In this document: in pieces, positions 1 through 6,630 of the stretch
Position numbering within the stretch: the first letter of the stretch is position 1
How the letters are laid out: every line of letters starts with the position of its first letter
Assembly: GCA_964527995.1 (NCBI GenBank)
Contig: CAZGRP010000088.1
Span: 1-12,847, forward strand
DNA from: CAZGRP01 sp964527995
GTDB taxonomy: Bacteria; Zhuqueibacterota; Zhuqueibacteria; Oceanimicrobiales; CAZGRP01
DNA length: 12,847 bases
Reading direction: 5' to 3'
Notes under the pieces: generated by a model
Database searches by the model: none
What the model was told of the DNA's origin: nothing
The model's input: the letters and a program-made list of their open reading frames with translations, nothing else
Translations under genes and position numbers: made by a program

Positions 1-782
1 CGGCGCTCCTTGGCGGGCAGGATCTCCAGACAGGTGGTCCACCAGCCGGTGAGGATGGTATCGATAAACTCCTGCGGCAGGTGTTCTTTGGCCATTTCCG
101 CCGCCAGCCGCTGGTAGTCGTACTCCAGCGGTACAAACTCGATCTGCACACCGTCGGCGGCCGACAGCAGTGCATACCAGACGTGGGTGTTGCCGTCGTT
201 CTCCGGCCGGCCGATCACGCCGACGTTGGCGAAAAAGCGCCCGTTGGACAGGTCGCGCTTCCAGTGAATGCCGGTGTGCGTCGCCAGAATGATGTCGGCT
301 TCGTAGTCGCGAAAAAGCTTCTCCAGGAAGTGATCCGGCGTGGTCGATTCCCACAGGAACTCATTGGTGCGGCGCGGCGAGCCGTGGCAGAGCAGCACCT
401 GTTTGCCGCCGAACCGCAGGCGGATCTGTTTGGGCAGAGAGCGCAGGTATGGCTTGTAGCGGTCGCTGGTGTTCCGGTAGGTGTAGTCGTAGCTCAGCTT
501 GGCAAAGTAGTTGTCGCGCGGGTCCGTGTAGCCGCACTGGCAGTCGTTCAGGTCCCGGCCGATCGAGTCGTCGTAATTCCCCTGGACCACGACGATATCG
601 TTGTCAAACAGAATCGGGAAAACCCGGTCCGGGTGGGGCCCGAAGGCACCGAGGTCACCCAGGCAGTAGAGACGCTCGGCTCCCCGTTGCCGGGCATCGC
701 GCACCAGGGCCTGCAGAGCCAGGTAGTTGTTGTACACGCCGCCGAAAACGGCGATGCGTTCGAGTGAGTCGGTGTTTGACAT
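1..782 (-). CDS. Metallophosphoesterase-fold protein with degenerate metal-site motifs (3' end outside window)
   Basis: The reading frame is open from an ATG at 782 to the window edge, giving 260 residues without a stop. It has the calcineurin-like phosphoesterase layout: a beta-strand motif near residues 10-19, LGDLGAFGP (41-49), QGNYDD (67-72), CHGSP (132-136), ATHTG (167-171) and NVGVIGRP (186-193), resembling the YfcE/DNA-repair phosphodiesterase type. Key ligands are altered. The usual D-x-H of motif 1 reads G15-V-Y17, GNHD reads G-N69-Y70-D, and GHTH reads T-H169-T-G. D43, N69, H133 and H169 remain. The protein may therefore bind fewer metals, have changed chemistry, or be non-catalytic. 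No Shine-Dalgarno sequence is visible before the ATG, and the next upstream in-frame codons run to a TGA. It lies downstream of the radical SAM-methyltransferase gene on the same strand after a 203-nt spacer with heptad repeats, so co-transcription is plausible but unproven. The substrate is unknown. Confidence 0.85.
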   Translation of the reverse strand, partial: MSNTDSLERIAVFGGVYNNYLALQALVRDARQRGAERLYCLGDLGAFGPHPDRVFPILFDNDIVVVQGNYDDSIGRDLNDCQCGYTDPRDNYFAKLSYDYTYRNTSDRYKPYLRSLPKQIRLRFGGKQVLLCHGSPRRTNEFLWESTTPDHFLEKLFRDYEADIILATHTGIHWKRDLSNGRFFANVGVIGRPENDGNTHVWYALLSAADGVQIEFVPLEYDYQRLAAEMAKEHLPQEFIDTILTGWWTTCLEILPAKER

Positions 783-792
783 GGCGCGTCGG

Positions 793-820
793 TTGGGTAT
801 CGGGTGTCAGGTATTGGGTA
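793..820. repeat. Degenerate heptanucleotide tandem repeat (TYRGGTR type)
   Basis: Four consecutive 7-nt units are readable: TTGGGTA, TCGGGTG, TCAGGTA, TTGGGTA, with a decayed fifth (TCCGTGC). The array starts 11 nt upstream of the phosphoesterase start codon and falls where its ribosome binding site and leader would be. Degenerate heptamer arrays are known as STRR sequences in filamentous cyanobacteria; the relation here is by form only. Confidence 0.7.
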
Positions 821-834
821 TCCGTGCATGGACA

Positions 835-869
835 GGGAATTAGAAACCGGGAACTAGGAACCAGGGAGC
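835..869. repeat. Degenerate heptanucleotide tandem repeat (RGGAAYY type)
   Basis: Five consecutive 7-nt units are readable: GGGAATT, AGAAACC, GGGAACT, AGGAACC, AGGGAGC. The word differs from the array at 793-820 but the period is the same. The two arrays are 14 nt apart and occupy the spacer between the methyltransferase fusion and the phosphoesterase. Confidence 0.7.
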
Positions 870-985
870 GCAACTTCAGAGCCACAATCATTCGCGTCCA
901 TGCGCGTGCATTTGCGGCCCAATCCCGCATACGCTCGATTCTGAACTCCCACATCCGGAAGTCCTTCCTCCCGTCATCGATCGCG

Positions 986-3160
986 TCAGCAGCATCCGTC
1001 CGGGCCGCAGCACGCTCCATCGCCGACCTCGGTGACGTGATAGTCCTCCCCCTTGGTCTCACGCGGGTGGCGCCGGGCGTTTTTGTGGCAGGCGAAGGGA
1101 CCGGCTTCTTCCACAGGCACCTCCTCGAGGGGTGGCACCAGGATGATGTCGTCGGAGTACGGCGCCTTGGAATAGATGTGAAAGGTCTTGTCGCAGACCG
1201 CCATGCGCTCGCCGCGGTAGAGGGTGTGGCCATCGTCGTCGACCACGGCCTTCCACGGGCCGCGGTAGATCACCGCCTGCTTCCGCTCCAGGCACGGCCC
1301 CTCTTTGCCCTTGTAAGCCGTAATCGTGATCGATCGGAACTCGATCCCCTCGATCGTCTGCCATGGCTGGTCGCTGCGATCGACGATCTCGACGCCATAA
1401 AACCCGGCATCGGTGAAGGCCTTCAGAAACTCGTCCTCGCGCAGCGCTCCGGAGATACAGCCGCTCCACAGATCGGGATCCTGCTTCAGGTGCTCGGGCA
1501 CGTCCTCGTCGGTCACGATGTCGGAGATCGCCACCCGCCCCCCTCGCTTGACGACGCGGTAGATCTCGCGGAAAAGCTGACGCTTGTCTTCATCCTTCAC
1601 CAGATTGAGGACGCAATTTGAGACCACCAGATCGATGCTGTCGTCGGGGATCAGCGGGGCGCTCTTGCGCTGGAGCTCGATGAATTCCTCCAGCCGCTGC
1701 AGGTCGCCCGCCGACTGCAGCGGGTTCTCGCGCAGGTAGGCATCGACGCGATCCAGGTCGAGGCGCAGATCCTGGATCTTGCCGCGCCGGAACTCGACAT
1801 TGTGATAGCCGATGCGGTCGCCGACCTCCTGCTGGTACTTTCGCGCCAGGCGCAGCATCTCCTCATTCATGTCGACGCCGATGACGCGCCCCTGGGGGCC
1901 CACCAGTTGGGAGATGATGTAGCAGATCTTGCCGGCACCGCTCCCCAGATCGAGCACGGTCTCGCCCCACTCGACGTACTTGGAGGGATCGCCGCAACCG
2001 TAGTCGCGCTCGATGATCTCCTGCGGGATCACCTCCAGGTAGCGGGTGTCGTAGTCGACCGGGCAGCAAAGCGATGTTTCGCAAGCGGCTGCCCCACTCG
2101 AATAGCGCTCGCGCACCGCACGTTCGACGCTGATCGCCTCCCTCTTCGTCCCTCCATTCTTCCCGACCACAGTGCTCATGCTGCCATTATCCTTCCCTTT
2201 GGTGGCTTGTGTTTCGGAACCGCCTGAAAAATTGTGACAGATCGCCCCGGACAGGTAGCAGGTGTAGCAGGCTGAGTGTCTCAGCGGGTACTCACTGGCG
2301 GCGTCGTGCAGCGTCTCACCCAATTTGGCATCCGGGTAGTCGATCAGAATCGGGCAGACATAGACCCCCTTGTCGGTGGCCATCCGGCTCTGCGTGCACA
2401 GCAGCAGCGAGTCGTCGTACTCCTCCATCATCTCGCGGGTAACGTACTCGTAGCGGTCGTAGCCATGACTGCGCACTTTTTCCCGGCCGATCCGCAGAGG
2501 CGGGAGGATCTTGACGCGCGGGCGGGCGTAGCCGATCCGCCGCAGCATGCGCTGAAACCCGGCCAGGGCACTGTCGTGGGAGCACCCCTCCCAGGTCTGC
2601 ATGGCGGTGATGATGGGCAGAAAGCCGCGATCGACCAGAGTGCGCACGCCGGCCAGCGCCTTTTGAAAGCTCCCTTTGCCGCGAATGGCGTCGTTGCTGG
2701 CCTCTGTGAACCCGTCCAGGCTGATGCGAATCTCCAGCGAATAGCGACTGCCGTCGTCCAATTCTCGCAGCCGCCGCGCCACCCGCTCGTTGATGAGGAT
2801 GCCATTGGTCAGGACGGTGGCCGGGCCCAGCTCGAGGGTGTCTTCCAGGATGGCGAGCATGTCTCGATTCATGAACGGCTCACCCCCTGTAAAGTAGTAC
2901 TCTTTGACTCCCAGCTCCAGCGACTCCTCCAGGTAGCGCCGCACCGTCTCCCGGCTCATGAAGCCGAACTTGTGATTGTCGGGGCTACAGCTGATGAAGC
3001 AGTGCGTGCACCAGAGGTTGCAGACGGTGCCGCCGACCTGAAACCAGAGGGTGTCCAGGCTGTGGATGGAGACGCTCGGGACTTCCTCTTCCGGAGGCCT
3101 TACCTCCGAGACTGCGGCTTCGGAGTCGTCGCGATGGAGTTTGTTGCGGTGTAACGCCAT
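986..3160 (-). CDS. Radical SAM / ArsM-type arsenite S-adenosylmethionine methyltransferase fusion protein
   Basis: One 724-residue frame joins two enzymes. Residues about 36-312 form a radical SAM domain: the CxxxCxxC cluster motif is C47, C51 and C54, GGEP is at 92-95, and later cysteines C255, C269, C298, C301 and C308 could hold an auxiliary SPASM-like cluster. After a linker (about 313-345), residues 346-724 match the ArsM family, which methylates As(III) with SAM. The SAM-binding motif is DLGSGAG (404-410) with GVD (428-430). All four arsenite-thiol positions known from ArsM appear present: C365/C366, C389 in YGCG, C516 in SNCVLNL and C568 in SGCISGAL. The C-terminus adds C691 and two CC pairs (717-718, 723-724), probably metal or metalloid binding. 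The start is supported by GGGAGGT five nt upstream. Arsenic methylation is strongly indicated by family. What the radical SAM half does is unknown; a step toward an organoarsenical (compare ArsS in arsenosugar formation or ArsL in arsinothricin synthesis) is inference. A palindrome and promoter lie just upstream. Confidence 0.88.
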   Translation of the reverse strand: MALHRNKLHRDDSEAAVSEVRPPEEEVPSVSIHSLDTLWFQVGGTVCNLWCTHCFISCSPDNHKFGFMSRETVRRYLEESLELGVKEYYFTGGEPFMNRDMLAILEDTLELGPATVLTNGILINERVARRLRELDDGSRYSLEIRISLDGFTEASNDAIRGKGSFQKALAGVRTLVDRGFLPIITAMQTWEGCSHDSALAGFQRMLRRIGYARPRVKILPPLRIGREKVRSHGYDRYEYVTREMMEEYDDSLLLCTQSRMATDKGVYVCPILIDYPDAKLGETLHDAASEYPLRHSACYTCYLSGAICHNFSGGSETQATKGKDNGSMSTVVGKNGGTKREAISVERAVRERYSSGAAACETSLCCPVDYDTRYLEVIPQEIIERDYGCGDPSKYVEWGETVLDLGSGAGKICYIISQLVGPQGRVIGVDMNEEMLRLARKYQQEVGDRIGYHNVEFRRGKIQDLRLDLDRVDAYLRENPLQSAGDLQRLEEFIELQRKSAPLIPDDSIDLVVSNCVLNLVKDEDKRQLFREIYRVVKRGGRVAISDIVTDEDVPEHLKQDPDLWSGCISGALREDEFLKAFTDAGFYGVEIVDRSDQPWQTIEGIEFRSITITAYKGKEGPCLERKQAVIYRGPWKAVVDDDGHTLYRGERMAVCDKTFHIYSKAPYSDDIILVPPLEEVPVEEAGPFACHKNARRHPRETKGEDYHVTEVGDGACCGPDGCC

Positions 3161-3164
3161 GCTG

Positions 3165-3171
3165 ACCTCCC
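3165..3171 (-). promoter_or_regulatory. Ribosome binding site of the radical SAM-ArsM fusion
   Basis: On the minus strand GGGAGGT lies about 4-5 nt before the ATG at 3160, which fixes this start. Confidence 0.75.
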
Positions 3172-3195
3172 GGCCTGAGTGATTGAAAAATCAGA

Positions 3196-3219
3196 ACAGA
3201 TGCACATATGTGCATCTGT
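3196..3219. promoter_or_regulatory. Perfect 24-bp palindrome, candidate operator
   Basis: The left half is ACAGATGCACAT and the right half is its exact reverse complement, with no central mismatch. It lies 36 nt upstream of the fusion gene start and about 14 nt downstream of that gene's predicted -10 box, so it would fall near +8 to +31 of the transcript, a normal place for a blocking repressor. The core TGCACATATGTGCA resembles the style of ArsR/SmtB-family operators, but no such regulator is encoded in the window and the assignment is inference. In RNA it could also form a hairpin; on the minus strand a short T-rich stretch follows after six nt. Confidence 0.6.
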
Positions 3220-3233
3220 CGGGATGTAACGGA

Positions 3234-3262
3234 AAGATAAGCATCGATATTCCTCGAAGCAA
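3234..3262 (-). promoter_or_regulatory. Candidate sigma70-type promoter for the radical SAM-ArsM fusion
   Basis: On the minus strand TTGCTT (3262-3257) and TATCTT (3239-3234) are separated by 17 nt. The predicted start near 3227 places the 24-bp palindrome in the early transcribed region. Box matches are only partial (3/6 and 4/6). Confidence 0.4.
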
Positions 3263-3296
3263 GAGGAGAAAGGTCTCGGCGGCGGCGATTTTCCTG

Positions 3297-3324
3297 TTGA
3301 CTCTTTCTCCAAATGTACTAAGTT
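3297..3324 (+). promoter_or_regulatory. Weak candidate promoter for argG
   Basis: TTGACT at 3297-3302 is a good -35 element. The AT-rich stretch at 3311-3326 supplies only poor -10 choices, such as TAAGTT at 3319-3324 with 16-nt spacing. It is placed correctly for argG, starting within the divergent intergenic region. Confidence 0.3.
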
Positions 3325-3344
3325 AACTCCAATTTTAAGCGCGC

Positions 3345-3349
3345 GGAGG
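3345..3349 (+). promoter_or_regulatory. Ribosome binding site that fixes the argG start at 3358
   Basis: GGAGG ends eight nt before the ATG at 3358. The alternative GTG start at 3349 overlaps this element and so cannot use it. Confidence 0.8.
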
Positions 3350-3357
3350 TGACGAGC

Positions 3358-4617
3358 ATGTCGGACAAGATCAACAAAGTCGTACTGGCGTACTCCGGAG
3401 GTCTGGACACGTCAATCATCATTCCCTGGTTGAAAGAGAACTACGGTTGCGAAGTCATCGCCATGGCCGCTGATCTCGGCCAGGGAGAAGAGCTTCACGG
3501 TCTGAGTGAAAAGGCCCTGGCCACGGGCGCCAGCAAGGTCTACATCGAAGACCTGCGCGAAGAGTTTATCGTCAACTACATCTACCCCACCATGAAAGCC
3601 GGCGCGGTATACGAAGGCCGCTACCTACTCGGAACATCGTTCGCCCGCCCTCTTATTGCCAAGCGACAGGTGGAAATCGCCGAAAAAGAGGGCGCCGATG
3701 CCGTTGCCCACGGCTGCACCGGCAAGGGCAACGATCAGGTACGCTTCGAGCTGACCTACAAGGCCCTCAATCCGAAACTGCGCGTCGTCGCCCCGTGGCG
3801 GGAATGGGAGATCCGCTCGCGGGAAGACGCCATCCGCTACGCCCGCGAGCACAACGTCCCGATTAGCGCTTCTCCCGACAAGATCTACAGCCACGATCAG
3901 AACATCTGGCATCGCAGCAGCGAAGGTGGCGCCCTGGAAGATCCGTGGAAAACCGCCCCGTCCGAGGTCTACGGGCTGACAGTGTCTCCGGAACAGGCTC
4001 CGGATCGGCCCGTGCCCCTCACCCTTGAGTTCGAGCGCGGTGTCCCCACCCGCATCGACGGCGTCGCCTACCCGCCGGTGGAGCTGCTGGAACGCCTGAA
4101 TCGACTTGCGGGCGAGAACGGCATCGGCCGCGTTGACATCGTCGAGAACCGCCTGGTCGGCATGAAGTCGCGCGGCGTCTATGAAACTCCTGGCGGTACG
4201 TTGATCTATGTCGCCCATCATGAGCTCGAGACCCTGGTGCTCCCGGGGCAGTTGCTGCATTTCAAGGAAAGCCTGGCGCCGAAGTACGCCGAGCTGGTCT
4301 ACTACGGCCAGTGGTTCACGCCCCTGCGCGAGGCCCTGGACGCCTTTGTCGAAAAGACGCAGGAGAAGGTCACCGGCACGGTCCGCCTGAAGCTCTACAA
4401 GGGGAACGTCATCGTCGAGGGCCGCAAGTCTCCCTATTCTCTTTACCGCGAGGACTACGCCACCTTCGGCGAGGAGGACGTCTACAACCAGAAAGACGCC
4501 GAGGGCTTCATCAACATCTTCGGGCTCCCGCTGAAGGTGAAGGCATTGATCGACATCGAGGGCACGGGGATGAGTGAGTATCGGCGGCCGGATTATAGTA
4601 AGTTTAAGAGAGACTGA
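3358..4617 (+). CDS. argG: Argininosuccinate synthase
   Basis: This cytosolic enzyme joins citrulline and aspartate with ATP to form argininosuccinate, the penultimate step of arginine synthesis. The 419-residue product has the family's normal length (about 400-420) and its hallmarks: the N-type ATP-pyrophosphatase P-loop AYSGGLDTS (11-19), AADLGQGEE, the GCTGKGNDQVRFE segment, and APWREW followed by the SPDKIYSHDQN(I/L)WHRS-type segment. The ATG at 3358 is preferred because GGAGG sits eight nt upstream. argH follows downstream but is separated by an inserted four-helix bundle gene and repeats rather than being adjacent. The frame is intact with no odd residues noticed. Confidence 0.97.
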   Translation: MSDKINKVVLAYSGGLDTSIIIPWLKENYGCEVIAMAADLGQGEELHGLSEKALATGASKVYIEDLREEFIVNYIYPTMKAGAVYEGRYLLGTSFARPLIAKRQVEIAEKEGADAVAHGCTGKGNDQVRFELTYKALNPKLRVVAPWREWEIRSREDAIRYAREHNVPISASPDKIYSHDQNIWHRSSEGGALEDPWKTAPSEVYGLTVSPEQAPDRPVPLTLEFERGVPTRIDGVAYPPVELLERLNRLAGENGIGRVDIVENRLVGMKSRGVYETPGGTLIYVAHHELETLVLPGQLLHFKESLAPKYAELVYYGQWFTPLREALDAFVEKTQEKVTGTVRLKLYKGNVIVEGRKSPYSLYREDYATFGEEDVYNQKDAEGFINIFGLPLKVKALIDIEGTGMSEYRRPDYSKFKRD

Positions 4618-4632
4618 AAACAAGCAGGGAAG

Positions 4633-4668
4633 TGTAAGATGCAAGATGAAAAATGAAAAGTGCAAAAT
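4633..4668. repeat. Left heptanucleotide array of the four-helix bundle cassette
   Basis: Units with strict 7-nt phase are TGTAAGA, TGCAAGA, TGAAAAA, TGAAAAG and TGCAAAA, starting 16 nt after the argG stop. The AT-rich composition contrasts with the GC-rich flanks. The same heptad occurs in inverted orientation at 5115-5163, on the other side of the four-helix bundle gene. Confidence 0.75.
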
Positions 4669-4721
4669 AGACTTCGAAGAGGCACGAGGCATGAATTGCG
4701 GCACAAGTCCGGAGGGAAACA

Positions 4722-5087
4722 ATGGACAGTCGGGGGCATGACCTATCGGAGAGGTTCTTGGTGTTTGCTGTTGAGATTCTGAGGCTGGCGGGACGCCTGC
4801 ATCGTACCGTGGCGGGGCGCCATGTCGGTGGACAACTGATCCGCTGCGGAACCTCGGCGGGATCGAACTATGAGGAAGCCTGCGCTGCCGAAAGCCGGGC
4901 CGACTTTGTCCACAAGCTCCAGGTCGTGCTCAAGGAACTCCGCGAGACCTTTTTCTGGCTGCGTCTTATCAGAAGAGCCAACCTCCTGCCTGCGGCCGAC
5001 GGCCCGCTGCTCTCTCTCCTCCGGGAGGCGACCGAACTGAAGAACATCATCGCCAAGTCCATCGTTACAGCCAAGAAGAAAAGGTGA
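4722..5087 (+). CDS. Four helix bundle protein (S23 / rRNA intervening-sequence ORF family)
   Basis: The 121-residue protein carries the signature of the S23-like family (TIGR02436): GGQLIRCGTSAGSNYEEACAA at 36-56, then a central ADFVHKLQVVLKELRETFFW helix (60-79) and a fourth helix rich in acidic and Leu/Ile residues near 92-112, ending in a basic tail (KKKR). Members were first seen as ORFs in intervening sequences of Leptospira and Coxiella 23S rRNA genes; the fold is a four-helix bundle that can oligomerise, and Avd of diversity-generating retroelements is related. The cellular role is not known. GGAGGG lies five nt before the ATG, so it is probably translated. It interrupts argG-argH and is bracketed by heptad arrays in opposite orientations, which suggests a mobile cassette. 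No rRNA, reverse transcriptase or transposase is nearby. Confidence 0.88.
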   Translation: MDSRGHDLSERFLVFAVEILRLAGRLHRTVAGRHVGGQLIRCGTSAGSNYEEACAAESRADFVHKLQVVLKELRETFFWLRLIRRANLLPAADGPLLSLLREATELKNIIAKSIVTAKKKR

Positions 5088-5114
5088 CGTCCCGGGGACC
5101 ATCATCTTTTATCT

Positions 5115-5163
5115 TGGTGCAACCTGCATTTTGCATTTTGCATTTTAGACTTTGCAGTTTACA
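5115..5163. repeat. Right heptanucleotide array of the four-helix bundle cassette (inverted relative to the left array)
   Basis: On the plus strand the 7-nt units are TGGTGCA, ACCTGCA, TTTTGCA, TTTTGCA, TTTTAGA, CTTTGCA and GTTTACA, the reverse complement of the TGCAAAA heptad of the left array. Two weaker units (ATCATCT, TTTATCT) extend the phase back to 5101. The array ends 15 nt before the argH start codon and so forms the argH leader. Confidence 0.75.
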
Positions 5164-5178
5164 TTGACCCAGGACCCA

Positions 5179-6582
5179 ATGCCTTCCTCCAACCCCAAAC
5201 CCTGGTCCGGCCGTTTCGCTGGCACGACCGATCCTGATTTCGATGCTTTCAGCCGCTCCATCGACGCCGACCGGCGGCTGTGGCGGGAGGATCTAGCCGT
5301 CAACCGGGCCTGGGCCAAAGCCCTTGCCGCAATCGGCATCTACAGCAAACGAGAGCTGAAACAGGTGCTGGCCGGGCTCGACACCATCGCCGCCGAGTTC
5401 GAAGCTGACGCTTTCGAGTTTCTGCCAGCGGATGAAGACATCCACATGGCCATCGAGCGACGTCTCATCGAGCTTGCCGGCGATGCCGGGGCGAAGATCC
5501 ATACCGGCCGCAGTCGCAACGACCAGGTGATGACCGATGTCCGCCTTTACCTCAAGCGTGTCCTCCCGGAGCTCGGCGACGAAGTCCGCGGCCTGCAGCA
5601 GGTGCTCCTGGAGCGGGCCGAGGAGCACCTCGACACCGTGATGCCGGGCTACACCCACCTGCAGCAGGCCCAACCGATCTCGCTGGCTCACTACCTGCTG
5701 TCGCTCTTCTGGCCGCTGCAGCGCGATCGCCAGAGGCTCCGCCAGGCCGTGGAGCGGGCCGATGAGATGCCCCTGGGCAGCGGCGCCCTGGCAGGCAGCG
5801 CCTTTCCCGTAGATCGCCGCGCCCTGGCCAGAGAACTGGGGTTCTCGCGCCTTTCCGAAAACAGCATCGACGCCGTCAGCGACCGCGATGTCCTGCTGGA
5901 TGCCGGCCATGCCGCCTGCGTGGTGATGCTGCACCTGAGCCGTTACGCCGGGGACCTGATCCTCTGGTCCAGCACCGAGTTCGGCTTCGTCGAGCTCTCC
6001 GATGCCTTCACCACCGGCAGCAGCATGATGCCACAGAAAAAAAACCCCGACTCGCTGGAACTGATCCGCGGCAAGACAGCGCGCGTCCTCGGCGATGTGA
6101 CCGCCCTGCAGGCGCTGCTCAAAGGCCTGCCGCTGAGCTACGCCCGCGATCTGCAGGAAGACAAGCCGGCGCTGTTCGATGCGATCGACACGGCCATCGG
6201 CTCGGTGCGCATCTTTGCCGGCGCTATGCGCCTGGCCACCTTCCACCGCGAGCGCATGCGCCAGGCGATCGACGATCTTTTGCTGGCCACCGATCTGGCC
6301 GACTACCTGACCCGCAAGGGGATGCCGTTCCGCCAGGCCCACCAGGTGGTCGGAGCGGTCGTGCGCCTGGCCGTCGACAACGGCCTGCCGCTGTCGCAGG
6401 TGCCCCTCGAAACGCTCCGAAGCCTCTCGCAGTTGTTCGAAGAGGATGTGCGCGAGGCGCTCACCGTGGACGCCAGCCTTCGGGCCCGCAACCTTCCCGG
6501 CGGCACCGGGCCCGAGGCAGTGCGCCAGCAGTTGCAGAACGCCAGGAAGACACTGGGAGACGACAGAAGCCAGCCTTCTTGA
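5179..6582 (+). CDS. argH: Argininosuccinate lyase
   Basis: This enzyme cleaves argininosuccinate to arginine and fumarate as a cytosolic homotetramer. The 467-residue product has the normal length and all superfamily marks: WSGRF at the N-terminus, HTGRSRNDQ (108-116), GYTHLQQAQP with catalytic T159-H160, and the flexible catalytic loop GSSMMPQKKNPD (280-291) with S281. The ATG at 5179 fits the family N-terminus; a TTG at 5152 lies inside the heptad array and is unlikely. The ribosome binding site is poor (AGGA, four nt away), possibly because the repeat array replaced the native leader. The last five codons (RSQPS, residues 463-467) are made from the first unit of a 17-nt repeat that continues past the stop, so the original C-terminus may have been altered by repeat growth. 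Confidence 0.97.
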   Translation: MPSSNPKPWSGRFAGTTDPDFDAFSRSIDADRRLWREDLAVNRAWAKALAAIGIYSKRELKQVLAGLDTIAAEFEADAFEFLPADEDIHMAIERRLIELAGDAGAKIHTGRSRNDQVMTDVRLYLKRVLPELGDEVRGLQQVLLERAEEHLDTVMPGYTHLQQAQPISLAHYLLSLFWPLQRDRQRLRQAVERADEMPLGSGALAGSAFPVDRRALARELGFSRLSENSIDAVSDRDVLLDAGHAACVVMLHLSRYAGDLILWSSTEFGFVELSDAFTTGSSMMPQKKNPDSLELIRGKTARVLGDVTALQALLKGLPLSYARDLQEDKPALFDAIDTAIGSVRIFAGAMRLATFHRERMRQAIDDLLLATDLADYLTRKGMPFRQAHQVVGAVVRLAVDNGLPLSQVPLETLRSLSQLFEEDVREALTVDASLRARNLPGGTGPEAVRQQLQNARKTLGDDRSQPS

Positions 6583-6630
6583 AGTCAGTCTTTTCCAGAA
6601 GCCAGTCTTTTCCAGAAGCCAGTCTTCTTG
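6565..6630 (+). repeat. 17-nt tandem repeat spanning the argH stop codon
   Basis: Four units are readable: AGAAGCCAGCCTTCTTG (6565), a shortened GAAGTCAGTCTTTTCC (sharing G6581), AGAAGCCAGTCTTTTCC (6597) and AGAAGCCAGTCTTCTTG (6614). The first unit codes for the end of ArgH and supplies its TGA. An inverted copy follows at once (6631-6646). Confidence 0.8.

Noticed and set aside
81..767. 228-codon plus-strand frame over the phosphoesterase gene
   Set aside because: It lies opposite a frame with clear phosphoesterase motifs, and its product has no recognisable domain; it is a GC-rich antisense shadow.
793..869. CRISPR array
   Set aside because: Units are 7 nt with no spacers and no cas genes are present.
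3349..3357. GTG start for argG three codons upstream
   Set aside because: The GTG overlaps the GGAGG ribosome binding site, which is correctly spaced only for the ATG at 3358.
3625..4722. 365-codon minus-strand frame opposite argG
   Set aside because: It mirrors a fully conserved argG frame and its product is not a recognisable protein.
4668..5152. TAGACTT at 4668-4674 and 5146-5152 as a target-site duplication of the four-helix cassette
   Set aside because: Seven bases only, and both copies lie inside or next to the degenerate arrays, so chance or repeat-derived similarity is as likely.
5152..5178. TTG start for argH
   Set aside because: It falls within the heptad repeat array, and the family N-terminus begins close to the ATG at 5179.
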